From assembly GCA_947179485.1 (NCBI GenBank), contig OX359245.1:73581067-73645066 (forward strand): a stretch of DNA of 64,000 nt. Direction: 5' to 3'. This DNA comes from Allacma fusca (lineage: Eukaryota; Arthropoda; Collembola; Symphypleona; Sminthuridae). Shown here in pieces: positions 29,701-39,593 of the stretch (the first letter of the stretch is position 1; each line of letters begins with the position of its first letter). The notes beneath the pieces are model-generated. The model was given only the letters and a program-made list of their open reading frames with translations. It made no database searches and was not told where the DNA came from. The position numbers and the translations under genes were made by a program.

Positions 29701-30874
29701 CTATGGCAAAAAATACTGCTCGCACTGTTTCGTATCTCAGAACAGGTGCGAAAGTTTCATGAAAATCTATCTCAGGTCGCTGACCATATCCTTTGACGAC
29801 TAAGCGAGCTTTTCTGCGAATCCCCCCGTCAGATAACTTTTTCTCTACAAAAATCCACCGATTTCTGAGTAGTTTTGCATTGTGGGGACGTTTGACTAAT
29901 TTCCAAGTCCTGTTTTCAATGAGGCTGCAATGTTCTTGGTCCATAGCTTCCTCCCACTCAAATTTAAACCGATTGCGGCGTACATCTTTGAATGATTTTG
30001 GAACTTTGTAATTGTCAGGAATTTTTTCCGGAGGGCAATTTCCAACTGCATGAAAACAATCCACTCCGACATAAAATCCGGACTGAAATTTGGGTCCGGG
30101 TACTCCTGCTGTAGTCCTGGTCGTTCGTCTGAGAGCTGATTGAGGCTGAGTGTCTCCGCTGCTCCGTCCTGGAGTTGGAGGAGATTGTACTTGTGGAATT
30201 ACTACTGTATCCCTGGAGGCATCAGCTAATTCTTCCTCAAATGATTGTTCCAACTGGTCATTCCATGAAACTTGAGGAATACTCTGTGTGGAGTCTAGGT
30301 TTGCTGACTGAAATTCTTCATCAGAATCTGTTTCCGAGTCAAGACTGCCACTTCCAGCGTCAATAACTAGTGCATCACTATCTGATTCGACTGCTGGATC
30401 ATCAGTTTGTACTTGGGCCGGGGCTGATGGCCGAGTACTACACCCTGGGATGGGTGATTCTGGTCTGGGTGGTTCCTCCGGAGCTAAAGTATCAAGGAGC
30501 GAAGGGCTTCTCGCCTTTAGTGTCTCCTTATACTTTTTAGAAATTCCTGCCGGATGAATCGTCGTCCTTTTTACGGGAGTGGATGTTAGTCTCGGAGTGA
30601 ACACGGGCTGGGGGCTCGGAGGAGCTGGAATTTGGGCCGGCATTTGAGGAGTATGAAGAGGATTTGGCACAAATTGAACTTGCTTCACAATTGTGATGTC
30701 CTCAGGTTCTTCATCTGATGAGATGGTTTCAACCTCCTGAACTGAGCTTTCCGGGAGTTTGTCGAGAAAAATCTTTCCAGGATTTTTTCCCACTCCTGTA
30801 TCAGTTGTCATTACTTCCTCGTAGAAGAGTGCATGTCGGGTGTAAAAGTATTCATTTTTTACCGTATCCCACAT
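26753..30874 (-). CDS. Copia reverse transcriptase-RNase H fused to envelope-like glycoprotein
   Basis: 1373 residues from the first ATG after the in-frame TAA. The RT shows 'QFDVSTAFLNAPL', 'GLYGLKQSPRNWH' and catalytic 'YVDD'. RNase H shows 'SDSDYAGD', 'SSTEAEYVALSEA' and ends 'VADILTKPLGRQQF' (about residue 790), where copia Pol normally stops. Here the frame goes on for about 560 residues: a hydrophobic signal-like segment (about 822-845), a basic furin-type site 'RDKR' (about 922-925) directly followed by a long hydrophobic stretch, a heptad-rich region ('LEITQLEIERTMDDLEEKV'), a cysteine-rich ectodomain with N-x-S/T sites (NVS, NMT, NLT, NET), a membrane anchor (about 1290-1315) and a charged tail. 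This is the layout of a class-I-like fusion glycoprotein. An ATG just after the RNase H end could start a separate envelope product from a spliced RNA. Confidence 0.9.
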   Translation of the reverse strand: MWDTVKNEYFYTRHALFYEEVMTTDTGVGKNPGKIFLDKLPESSVQEVETISSDEEPEDITIVKQVQFVPNPLHTPQMPAQIPAPPSPQPVFTPRLTSTPVKRTTIHPAGISKKYKETLKARSPSLLDTLAPEEPPRPESPIPGCSTRPSAPAQVQTDDPAVESDSDALVIDAGSGSLDSETDSDEEFQSANLDSTQSIPQVSWNDQLEQSFEEELADASRDTVVIPQVQSPPTPGRSSGDTQPQSALRRTTRTTAGVPGPKFQSGFYVGVDCFHAVGNCPPEKIPDNYKVPKSFKDVRRNRFKFEWEEAMDQEHCSLIENRTWKLVKRPHNAKLLRNRWIFVEKKLSDGGIRRKARLVVKGYGQRPEIDFHETFAPVLRYETVRAVFFAIAQQNLQVIQFDVSTAFLNAPLDEEVYMEQPEGYEVSGGYVCKLEKGLYGLKQSPRNWHKLIKAILISLGFVKSAYDSCLFTYNSGNTRMILALYVDDGLLAGNSKSSMDLIMKELRATYKMTSTEDVRKFLGMEVIITDTQVMLHQEPYIMEVAKRFSMEKCETSSIPMAANPDLDVDMFSKDHDPSLPYQELVGALLFISRCTRPDISFAVGKLSRYFQCYERKHWEAAKRVLRYLVTTKKLGLCYTRLAETSFKGYSDSDYAGDKKTRKSTSGIIFTLNDSPLHWKSQRQTLIAHSSTEAEYVALSEASKMGEWLRNLLADIDIYNVTLSFTIFTDNQSSMKLAANPEFHDRTKHIDVRHHYIRWLVETGQVEIKYLQTGRLVADILTKPLGRQQFEPKMELLSLTRKLTVEVKEPDQPQTSSQAVKRVCALSSLWNVILFILFFPLVFCQKFQEGNAVIWRRSLTPAIEGYNSVAMRISLISPCKFLPTDGLTTMAAERIMKQCENQYEKLFLEELRMACPPKDTRLQRDKRELFTLIFLIIVVCTASAGIGIGLYALHIDKLEITQLEIERTMDDLEEKVKINSVNLAKLKFEVDKMAQTINNLINDVHLFQEKVIEINYLVSYITSRLLVGRGVVQETRRLWNKKKMDNNFFDFMNVSLPCGQECPIEYAEFRRCSLDREDSELELLFAVPVMSNMTVLEADPFFLMLKDKDQTCKLEYIGPENALLSPEEDCLRAVDMRRKSSTQLFASRSTECMDLETAKDEGKYYKTLRCLPSKPGDEKEFVQVKTHNNKFYIYCPGREYVRGGDKNKVKCPSKVFTLPLTATFSIDNLTYRGDILNLIYNEKEDPLLHEKIEWHLSPVVKWDDLNETFPILEPLDKNHWTRQTGDEMYGAGSWMLISLVLFLAGIIGAFIGYKKCKKVLKPRKLRRAKRRHLKVESTPETEMIELEQIGDEDIKEDVPSAAKKFHHVEEISIG

Positions 30875-30883
30875 TTTATACTG

Positions 30884-33175
30884 TTATGTGTCTGGGACAT
30901 TTGCTACATAAAGACCCTTGCGTCCTTGTTTGCCCCATTTTGCCGGATCCATTTGCTTGCCGCTGATGGCAGGGCATCCAAAAATCCTTAGATGGGAAAG
31001 ATTCGGTTTCTTTCCAGTCACCATCTCTATAGGTGACATTTTTGTGTTGGTTGTACTTAAAACTCGGTTGAATAAGTACACAGCCATAGCTACTGCATCT
31101 TGCCAGTGGTTCTCTCCAAGACCTGCTTCCACTAACATCGCCCGAGCCATTTTGGTGATGGTCTGGACCTCCCGTTCAATCTTTCCATTTGATTGAGGAT
31201 TGTAAGCAGGGGTAAAATCATGAGCAATTCCTCTCTGTGAGCAGAATGTGGCCCATTTGGAGTTCTTGAATTCCGTCCTATTATCAGACTTAAATCGCCT
31301 CACGGGATTTTTTGTCTGAGTGGAAATAAAGTTCACTGCATCAATGAGGTTGATGACTGTACAATCAGCTGTTTTATCCACTTGAAAGTATCCCAGCCTG
31401 TAGTTTGAGGCATGATCTTTCACCAGTAAATAATACTTGCATCTCTGGTTGGAAATAGCTGCTGCATGTACAAGGTCAGCATGTAACAGTTCTCCTGTCT
31501 CATACTGCTTGTCATGGGTTTGAGTTTTGAATGACTCATTGTTCATCTTTGTGATGGCACATATCTCACACTTATACTTCTTCTCTATGCGGTCGTCCTC
31601 TCTGAGGTGTGCCGCGCCATCTTTGAAGGTTTTGTGGAGGAACTCAAAGTTCATGTGGCCCATCCTTTCATGCCAGCGTTGACTTATTGGCCTTGAAATA
31701 CCGATGACTGCGAGTGCCCTGGGAAAACTTGTTGGTAGTCGGAAGTTCATAATGTGAATCTTATCATGCACTTCAGTTGCATTGATAGTTTCCTCTCCCG
31801 TAGCCTTGTTGATAAACACAGACTGTGTACCATCCATCATGTATCTGTATCCCAACCTGTTGTAGGTTCCGACGGAGAACAGATTTATTCCTCCTGGGTA
31901 ATAGATGACATCATCCAAAACCAGAGGTTCCCAATGGCCACGAATTTTTGCTTCAAGCACTATGGTTCCCCTTCCCGGGCAATCCACAGGCCTGTCGCTT
32001 ACCGCCATGAGCTTCCAAGGTTGCTCAAATTCTTCAAAAGATGAGAACCAATCCTTTTGGCCGCACAAATGAACTGAGGCCCCTGTGTCGCATACCCATT
32101 GGAATGCGGAGCGCCTAATTCTTCCTGTTGAGGGCTTGAAGTGTGTTGAGCTGAGGGCAATTGTCTTCCCGGGAGTGTAAATAGGCCTTAACATACAGGC
32201 TCTAATTTCTTGAGGTTGCTTGGGCTTTTGGGATTTCTCATCCTTATTGCCATCCTGCTTTTGCTCTTTCGGGGCTTGCTCCTTACGCTCTTTTTTCTCT
32301 GAGCGGCATTCTGCTTTCCAGTGCCCTTTCTTCCCACAGTTGTGGCAGGTGCCTGGTTTCTTCTTCGCCTTCCCATTGTTGGCATTGTTCCCATTGGCTT
32401 TGGGATTCCCTCCCTGTGCCTTTGGGTGCCCGGCGAACATTGCACGTTCTGATGGTGCATCAGACTGTTTATGTGTGATAAACAGACGTAACTGGGATTG
32501 AAAATTTCCCATGGTCCGTTCAACCTCAGGTTGCCCCCTCCACATGGTGACGAAACTTTCATAGTATCCGCCCTTCATAGCATGGATGCATTGGCTGATG
32601 ACATCGTCTTCGTCTAGGGGACCCTTCCCGGGTTTCAGTTGGCTGTTAATTAAGCCTTGCAAATCCTGAAGTTTTTCCAAAACTTCCATTGCATCACAAT
32701 CCGGGGTGACTTTCCATTCCCGGAATTGATCCTTGAGGTCTTCCAATGATAAGGAATTTGACGCTCCGTAAGCTGATTTCAGCTTGTTCCACATTTCAGC
32801 GGAAGTTCTGCAAGACCGCGTGAGGATAGTTGCTTTATTATCCAAGGCCATAAGGATAATTCCATAAGCTGCCATATCCGTGCGTTGCCATTCTTTCTTA
32901 TCTTCATCTGTTCCGGTTGAAGGATAAGGAGTAGTTCCATATACTACATCTTGCATATCTGCTCCACAAAAAACTGCGTGGAGAGCCCTGCGCCAGTCGA
33001 GGTAGTTATGTGCCCCCGCCAGCTTCTGGTATTTTGACGAATCCAATTTGTACGTACGGTGTACAGTTTGATTTGCCATGACTGGGATAGCAGTAGCTGC
33101 TGCTCCTTGGGTCTGAGCTTGAGCTTGCTTTTTCACTTGGGATGGACTATTCGGATTAGATCCTTGTTCTGACAT
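30884..33175 (-). CDS. gag-pol: Copia Gag-protease-integrase
   Basis: 763 residues from an ATG at 33175, about 530 bases inside the 5' LTR. The N-terminal Gag has the copia-type 'YLDWRRALHAVF' and 'EMWNKLKSAYGA' region. The CCHC knuckle is 'CHNCGKKGHWKAEC' (277-290). Protease is 'VCDTGASVHLCG' with D363. Integrase has the zinc region 'HERMGHMNFEFLH..CEICAITK', then catalytic D ('ELLHADLVHA'), D ('FKSDNRTEF') and E ('QSNGKIEREV'). The ORF ends at a TAA after 'VANVPDT', in the linker that normally joins integrase to RT. The downstream RT ORF is in the same frame, three codons on. The stop is either a single nonsense change or a readthrough site. Confidence 0.92.
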   Translation of the reverse strand: MSEQGSNPNSPSQVKKQAQAQTQGAAATAIPVMANQTVHRTYKLDSSKYQKLAGAHNYLDWRRALHAVFCGADMQDVVYGTTPYPSTGTDEDKKEWQRTDMAAYGIILMALDNKATILTRSCRTSAEMWNKLKSAYGASNSLSLEDLKDQFREWKVTPDCDAMEVLEKLQDLQGLINSQLKPGKGPLDEDDVISQCIHAMKGGYYESFVTMWRGQPEVERTMGNFQSQLRLFITHKQSDAPSERAMFAGHPKAQGGNPKANGNNANNGKAKKKPGTCHNCGKKGHWKAECRSEKKERKEQAPKEQKQDGNKDEKSQKPKQPQEIRACMLRPIYTPGKTIALSSTHFKPSTGRIRRSAFQWVCDTGASVHLCGQKDWFSSFEEFEQPWKLMAVSDRPVDCPGRGTIVLEAKIRGHWEPLVLDDVIYYPGGINLFSVGTYNRLGYRYMMDGTQSVFINKATGEETINATEVHDKIHIMNFRLPTSFPRALAVIGISRPISQRWHERMGHMNFEFLHKTFKDGAAHLREDDRIEKKYKCEICAITKMNNESFKTQTHDKQYETGELLHADLVHAAAISNQRCKYYLLVKDHASNYRLGYFQVDKTADCTVINLIDAVNFISTQTKNPVRRFKSDNRTEFKNSKWATFCSQRGIAHDFTPAYNPQSNGKIEREVQTITKMARAMLVEAGLGENHWQDAVAMAVYLFNRVLSTTNTKMSPIEMVTGKKPNLSHLRIFGCPAISGKQMDPAKWGKQGRKGLYVANVPDT

Positions 33176-33707
33176 ATAATGTTATTAATTCTTAAATTCT
33201 TCTCGAATTTTATAGAACGCTTAACAAAAATGTTTAGTTCACTTTTGACAACCACAACTTTCCAAATTCTGATCCTTAACTGCACCCTTCTCGGAAGCTA
33301 GTAATTTTTCAGGAATTTTTCGTAATAAAAGTTGGTTTCTAAAAGGTCGAGGTTGGGGTGTTGTGAGAGAGTAGGCTTGTAGTATTTTTCCACTCACTGA
33401 TTGTGATGAATTCACGGAGTCAATATTAATAATAATAACCTTCTCAGTTATACATAAAAATAATTGACTGTAGTTTAAACGAATACTCACACTTTAGAAA
33501 AAAACTTTGATAGACTGTTTCTCCTCGCACTTCTAAACTTTTTCCCCCCGTAGTCTGAAAGTACTGTACTTTTCGAGACTGTTCCTTCACTAACTTGAAA
33601 ATATTTTCCAAAAAAACTTTTCTGTTTCAGTGACTTGATGAACTCAGAACTTGTACTGTGATAAATTTCTAATCTATTCACAGGCAAGTTTGAGCGTGTT
33701 GATAACG
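33176..33707 (-). other. Copia 5' leader
   Basis: Untranslated leader between the 5' LTR and the gag ATG. Two short minus-strand ORFs (33490-33239 and 33687-33487) have no recognisable features. The bases after the LTR (CGTTATCAACACG on the minus strand) should hold the primer site; I could not match them to a tRNA. Confidence 0.5.
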
Positions 33708-34155
33708 TATTGAAATAAAAGAGACTGAAAACCGAAGCTTATACCTTCACAATATCAGTTCTCCGACTAACCTTTATTAACAACTAAACACATATTTATA
33801 AGGTACAGAAATGTCATGGTATTATTATATTATTGACCAACGGTCATAATTTCATAATCACCCTAATGTTGTGCATACATACATTCTTGACTATTTCCTA
33901 ATCATAAGTAAAGGTTAAATGTTTATTATCCAATAACATCATGCCCGGATTTCAACACAAGGTGTGAAATCCCCTTTACATCTTAACTATGGAATCTGCT
34001 GTGTGTGCACTTCCTGTCACGGAGTGCTGACACTGAGCTACTGCCCGAGCATCTCACAATCACACAGAGATGTAATCAATACTTATTATTACTCAACTGA
34101 ACATTACTGAAAGTGCATGGTCAGACATAACTCTGCCATGACTTAACTTTCAACA
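33708..34155 (-). repeat. 5' LTR of copia element
   Basis: Same 448-bp sequence as the 3' LTR apart from one base. On the minus strand it is the promoter-bearing copy that would start the genomic RNA. The right target duplication GGGCC follows at 34156-34160. Confidence 0.95.
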
Positions 34156-34160
34156 GGGCC

Positions 34161-34514
34161 ATTGTTGGGTTTTACGATCGTCTGTTCTACTTTAATTTTT
34201 GACTATCAGACATTTTTGATACCCAAAACACAACATCAACAAAAGATGCTTCTTGTCTCAAAGAAAGGGTTAATGAATGACAGGAAAAATTAAATGTGTT
34301 TACAAAATAAAATACAAGTTGAAGTGTGAGTTCTTCCGCAGACCGCTTATCCTATGAACACAACCAAATGGCATAAATGCTGAACTGGGAAATTGTTTAT
34401 TCGCAGAAATGTTGAGCAATCTAAGAGCATAACTTTTCCAATTCGAAGGCCGTTGGGGAAATTATTTCAATTTGAACATATTCCAGTACACTTTCAAATT
34501 TAACGCAATTTTGA
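34161..34514. other. Non-coding stretch
   Basis: No ORF or recognised repeat. This is the continuation of the host sequence split by the copia insertion. Confidence 0.4.
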
Positions 34515-34522
34515 TTTCAATA

Positions 34523-36226
34523 CAGTGGTCGTCACGGGAACGAGTGCGGGGACGGGTTCGGGAACAAATATTTTGTTTCCAATCGGTTTGGGTACAGGAA
34601 CAGGAACATACTCAAGTGGACCCCACAGTTGGGAACAGGAAAGTTGATCTTCATTTTGTTCCCGTTCCCATCGGGAACGGGTACAGTCTACGCATGATCC
34701 CGTTCCCACGTCTAGTGCTGTAATATCGTTCGCGTTTTGTTTGATCTTTTGTTTAGTTCTTGTTTTTTGAACAAAGCAAAACAAACAACGTCCGTTTTCG
34801 AAAAAACAAAACCGCGGTAAGATAAAACAAAACTATAACAAACAAACCACCACGATAGCGAGTAAAGAACCTTTTCCAATTTTGAGTTTGAAAAAGTGCC
34901 TAAAAATAACATGACCTCAAATTGATCTTAGTAAGTCACAAATAGCAACATGACCTCGAATTGACCTGAGTGAGTCACAAATCGCAACATGATTACAAAT
35001 TGATCTTGCAGTATTGAGTCACAGAGAGTCACATGACCTCAAATTGACCTTAGTGAGTCATAAAAAGTTTCATGACCTCAAATTGACCTCAGTGAGTTAC
35101 AACAAGTTCCATGACCTCAAATTGACCTCAAGGGGCACATGAAATTCCATGAACCTTAATTTGACCTCAGTGGGCTACAAGAAATTCCATTACCTTAATT
35201 TGACCTCAGTGGGCTACCAGAAATTCTATGACCTTAATTTGACCTCAGTGGGCTACAAGAAGTTTCATTACCTCATTTTTCGATCGGTCACAAGAATTCC
35301 CATGACGTTAGTTTGACCTTAGTGGGTTATTAGTAGACCCGTGACCTTATATACACTTTATATTGGATTTAAAATAACTTGCAACGGAGTGCACGGTTTT
35401 ATTTACATGTGCACCTATCATTTATGCTTTGAACCGCTGGGTTTATGTAAGTTCAACAAAATCTTTGCACTATTTACAGATCTTTAAGACCAAGCTAAGG
35501 TTATTGAACAAAGTGTAAGGTAGAATGCCTACTAGATGTCAATGTATTAATTAATTGTTACCTGCTATTACCATAATCTGTACTGATATTAGATGTTTGG
35601 GTACATCGGATATTGTAAAAGAGAGCAATTTCTGTTGAACATCAGTGATTATTTGGACAAATGTCACCTCCACTGCTGAAATTCGATTTTATTTTGCCGT
35701 TTTTAATAAAATGCCGAAGGATAACTTGAATGCTAAACTATATACATTGATTCCAAAATGCTGAAACTAGTCTCTGTGAGTTGACAGGAAGAAAGAAATA
35801 AAAGAGGCCTAAGGAATCCAAAAAAACAATACAGGTTATTAATTCAATTAAGGCATTGGGCGAACCCAAATCGAGGCATATCGGTAGCACTAGATAAACC
35901 CAACCACAATCGTTTGTTGATATACTATGTCTATACATGCGGTCATCACAGGTCTTGTGGATGCACGTAATTACATTACGCCTTACAACCCTAGAAACTA
36001 TGAACAAACGGTTTGATGCGTATGTCTGTTTTTTATGTAAAAAATGATGGGTTCGGTAGTTACTGAAATCCTGGTCATAAATTTTACTACACTTAAGTAC
36101 AGTATCACTTGGACCCCGGAATGATCCCACGATGACGGGAACAGGTCTGGGTACGGGAACACTTAAGGGGAGTACCCGTTGAGTGGGAACAGGAACGGGA
36201 ACAAACGTTTTGTATGACGACCACTG
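34523..36226. mobile_element. hAT-type non-autonomous element with internal minisatellite
   Basis: The inverted ends CAGTGGTCGTCA are flanked by the 8-bp duplication TTTCAATA (34515-34522 and 36227-36234). Both subterminal regions carry repeated GGGAACGGGAAC-like words in mirrored orientation. The interior contains a tandem array at about 34911-35345. No transposase ORF is present; the 171-codon minus-strand ORF at 36253-35738 runs through the end repeats and looks incidental. Confidence 0.9.
34911..35345. repeat. Minisatellite, ~39-bp unit
   Basis: About eleven degenerate units of roughly 39-43 bp share the pattern ATGACCTcAAaTTGACCTcAG followed by TGaGtcACAA. Unit starts at 34911, 34950, 34989, 35032, 35072, 35111, 35149 and onward. 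It lies wholly inside the hAT-type element. Confidence 0.85.
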
Positions 36227-36398
36227 TTTCAATATAATATTCTCCATTGACATTATTGATATTATTTAAATAATAGGGACTTACCCACAGATTTCCAAAT
36301 AAATCAAGATTTGCGGCAAGTAGTAAAATGTGTCCCTAAGATTAATTATTAAAAACTAACAGTGTCCGTACTAACGATTCTCAAGCTTTTATTCATCA

Positions 36399-37090
36399 TT
36401 AGTTGGAGTTTCTGTGGAAGTGTTGAGATTGCCTGTGACATATATTTTGGACATTTATTTTTACAAAAAAGTGAAGACTACCGTTCATCATCGTTGAAGA
36501 ATTCATAAAGGAGTCCCTAAGATATGTATTTATTGATGATTTTTGGTTGTGTTCTACACTAAAAAAAGAAATGTCAGAACACATGTATTTTTATACGGTT
36601 ACACGTAAGTTTAAAATTATAGAAATTTTGACTGTCCTGAAATATACTGAAAAAATATTAGTATAAAATTTAGGTGTCACAACTGGGTTGATATTTGTAA
36701 GACATTTCCACTTCTCTGAAGCGGAAGTGACTTGTTGTATCGGAAGACCTAATGTGTTTCAGCAGCACCCTGAAGCAGATGTTGGATTCCGGCACCGATC
36801 ATAGATGAAACACGTAATTTTTCCATTAGAGCGACTTGGCCCACCACCAGTTAAAATATTGTAGCTTTGCACCGATCCGTTTCGTGCACCGTATATTTAA
36901 TTGAAGCTGAACATGATACGAATCCCATAAATGTTTTACAACCCGGACGGGCTGAAAACTCGGCTTTTACAGTTTTGCAAATTATGCGAAACCCCGTTTC
37001 ATTGCTAATTATACGGTTTGGCGGAGAAGAATTATATGGGACATACTTTATGTATTGGGGATCCCAGTGGAGGCAATGTTTCCCACACAA
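36399..37090 (-). pseudogene. Partial third copy of the small secreted-protein segment
   Basis: Minus-strand 36584-36399 reads 'SDISFFSVEHNQ..LRDSFMNSS', matching 'NVSFLSVEQNK..GRDSFLNSS' of paralogue B at about 50.8 kb. Minus-strand 36900-36780 reads 'YGARNGSVQSYNI', matching 'YGGGNGSVQSITI' at 53.55 kb. The order is the same as in segments A and B but most of the segment between is missing. No intact gene. Confidence 0.5.
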
Positions 37091-37099
37091 GACCTGGTA

Positions 37100-37480
37100 A
37101 CATTCGAAGTTATGAATTTAATGTCCGTTTTACAAAACACGCCAATCTGTAGAATTTGTAGGCATGGGATCAATCATTCATTCAATTTACAAAAATTCCT
37201 AAAACTACCACAGACTCGCGATCAACTTTAAAAACCTTCGATGCATTTGAATATTTAATTCTACATTTTTTTGATGAAGTTGGTCTTTTACGTTATTGAG
37301 TAAGTAATTAATAATCGATTGATTTAACACAGTAAACGACAAAATTACAAAAACTGGATATTATTACTCACAGATTAAACATTTTTGTTATCAGTTTACA
37401 ATGTAAGGAAATACTGAAAATATTTGAAGTAATTAAAGGTTGTTTTTGAGGCTTCCCACATTTACCGGAATTGTTTCCTA
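37100..37480. repeat. Copy of the receptor upstream region
   Basis: This aligns with 55480-55810 and 56290-56660, for example 'acaaaaattcct.aaactaccacag' and 'cagtttacaatgtaaggaa.tactgaaaatatttgaa'. It precedes a truncated receptor copy just as the others precede the intact gene. Confidence 0.8.
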
Positions 37481-37482
37481 CA

Positions 37483-37905
37483 ATGTGGGCATCCCGAATT
37501 TCAATCGCAGTTTCAGCCACTTTTCTGTTTGTAATCTGCGTTCACAAAGTTGACGCTAAAACATGCACAAATTGGTTCATATTTTCTGATTTGGCTCATT
37601 CCCAGCAAATATTCGAAGGCTGCTAGCAAATTATGTACATCCTGTCGATTTGTAATTTTGTATTGAGAATATACACGAAACACAACATCCTATATTGCTT
37701 TTAATGAAGACAGCCCTGGAGAATCTTATGATTTACTGGAGATTCGACTCGAAAAGTTTTTTTGGTGAAGCTCCAGTTGTCGCGCCGTTTTGTTGATCTA
37801 CGTTTCACCATTTAAGGAACCTTGTGGAAATTTTCTGGACCAGAGTACTAAACTGATTCAGTATTTTAGAACATGTTGTAAAATATACACGAATATCGCC
37901 GATAA
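37483..37905 (+). pseudogene. IR-like receptor pseudogene, 5' fragment
   Basis: The ATG at 37483 and the next 47 codons follow the N terminus of the intact receptor at 56662, signal peptide included. A TAG at 37624-37626 replaces a tryptophan codon of the intact gene, and a small insertion near 37655 then shifts the frame. Similarity ends near 37905, after about 20% of the gene. A fragment of dispersed repeat R follows. Confidence 0.85.
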
Positions 37906-39593
37906 ATAAATAGTAGAACAAAACCGAGTCTAAAAAATTAAGCCAAAATCTTTGCATCTAACATTATGTAACTACATTAAAGTGGCACGCAATTATTTCA
38001 CACGTAATGCGTACTGACACTACAAGTCACAGTGAGGGGCGGTAACTCACTCTTGAGTGTGTGAATCTGCTGGATCCGGGTTGCAACCATATAGTTAAAT
38101 AATAAAAATCCGAATTCCACTCGAGTCCATATGGTGAGCGAAGCGATATAAGGTGAGTGAGCATTTGTGGAATGCGTTAGGGTGGTTTGGGCAAATGAAC
38201 TTATTTACTGCGTGTTTTGGTGTTGTGTAGAATCGTCATCGAAATAACATGATTTGATTATCTTAAAAGATGTAATAGTTGTAATGTTAACTGCCAAGGT
38301 TTTACGAGCGTTATTAAAAAGTGCAATTAAAAACGTTAAGGTTGTGTAATTACTTTTAACATTTAGTAACATTACATGTAATGATGTAGTTATGACAAAG
38401 GTGTTGACATTAAGTTGCAAAAGCAAGTAAGCGTTTTTGACAGCAAGGGAGAAGTAGTGAAGGTAAGTGGTAAAAACAAGAGAGTTTGGTCGAATATCAT
38501 TTTGATTGTAACTGTAAATCGATTTATATTTTGTTTGAGGAATTTGTCAATCAAGTGCGGCATCGAAATCATGGTGAGTTAAGTCTTACTAGTCGTAATC
38601 CGAGTTAAAAATGTACTTTTATAAAATGTCAAAATTTTTCAAAATTGCGAAATTTTGAAAAATAAAACCCGTTCCGAGCATCTGCATGTAAAGCTGCATC
38701 CAACAGTAGTGGTCCCATGCTTGTAGGGATCATAGCGTAAAAGTACTAGTGGAGAGAAACTCTGGTACCACTCCACTGCTAGAAAAACTGTTTTAAAATT
38801 TGGAAATTTTGGAATATGAAAATGTTTCTGAACATGTAACATATTGGAGCTTTGCTGAGTTATTGTACAAGGTTGGAAAATATCAACTCAGAAATTGGCA
38901 AAATTTTAGAAACTTTTTCAAAATTTCAAAATTTTGGAAAATGAAACCCGTTCCGAGCATCTGCATGTAAAACTGCATCCAACGGTGGTGGTCCCATTCG
39001 TGTGGGGCCCATAGCGTAAAAATAATATTCGAGAGAAACTCAGCTCCCTTTCCGCTGAGACGGTTCCAGTATATTGCTTCGCTCATAAAAATAGTGATAC
39101 AGTACACTGCATATATTGGTCCCCTCTATGATGATTTTTCCTATATAGTGGTCATTTCAAATCCTCCAGTGAATTTGGCCCTGTATAAGGTACATATATC
39201 GAATAGTGGTGCTCCCGTATAATGGTTTTCGCTATATGTATATACAATTACCACAAAAATGGTTTCCAAGGCCAATTTTACTCTTCATTGGTTTTCAATG
39301 TTAAACATTTAACGGACGAGTGATTCAGTATGTTCTAATTTTGAGGTTTTAATATAAAATTGCCTATTTTCTTTAATTTATTTGTAATAAACAATATTCA
39401 AAAACATTAAATTAAAAAAACGCTATTATAATTTAGTAACATGATACATGGGATACACTCCCTGGATATATACAATTGAAATCGTTACATGTCTTAATAC
39501 AGTTGTTGCTTTAATCTTTATTGGGATAATTAGTCCCAGTTTTTGAATATTATTGTGTTTGATCAAAACTCAATTTTCTGTGTTAATATTTTA
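37906..39593. other. Intergenic, repeats only
   Basis: 37955-38115 and 39120-39320 match the two halves of repeat R. 38640-38830 and 38905-39075 are a direct duplication sharing 'cccgttccgagcatctgcat' and 'catccaac.gt.gtggtccca'. No gene seen. Confidence 0.5.
38640..39075. repeat. Direct duplication, ~170-bp unit
   Basis: Two copies (about 38640-38830 and 38905-39075) share 'aaacccgttccgagcatctg', 'catagcgtaaaa' and 'gagagaaactc'. They are diverged by roughly one base in seven. The small minus-strand ORFs across them are by-products. Confidence 0.7.

Larger units (their letters stand above)
26221..34155 (-). mobile_element. Complete Ty1/copia LTR retroelement with envelope-like domain
   Basis: The two LTRs are 448 bp each (26221-26668 and 33708-34155) and differ at one position that I can find ('gcattt' versus 'gcactt'), so the insertion is very young. 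The 5-bp target duplication GGGCC is at 26216-26220 and 34156-34160. On the minus strand the coding order is Gag, CCHC knuckle, protease, integrase, reverse transcriptase, RNase H, the copia (Pseudoviridae) order, followed in frame by an envelope-like glycoprotein. One TAA (30886-30884) splits the frame between integrase and RT. Confidence 0.95.

Noticed and set aside
33239-33687. Two short minus-strand ORFs in the copia leader
   Set aside because: No start context, motif or similarity that would set them apart from chance ORFs in an untranslated leader.
34911-35345. CRISPR-like array
   Set aside because: Regular 39-bp units, but the whole unit repeats with no unique spacers, and the locus is eukaryotic. 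It is a minisatellite.
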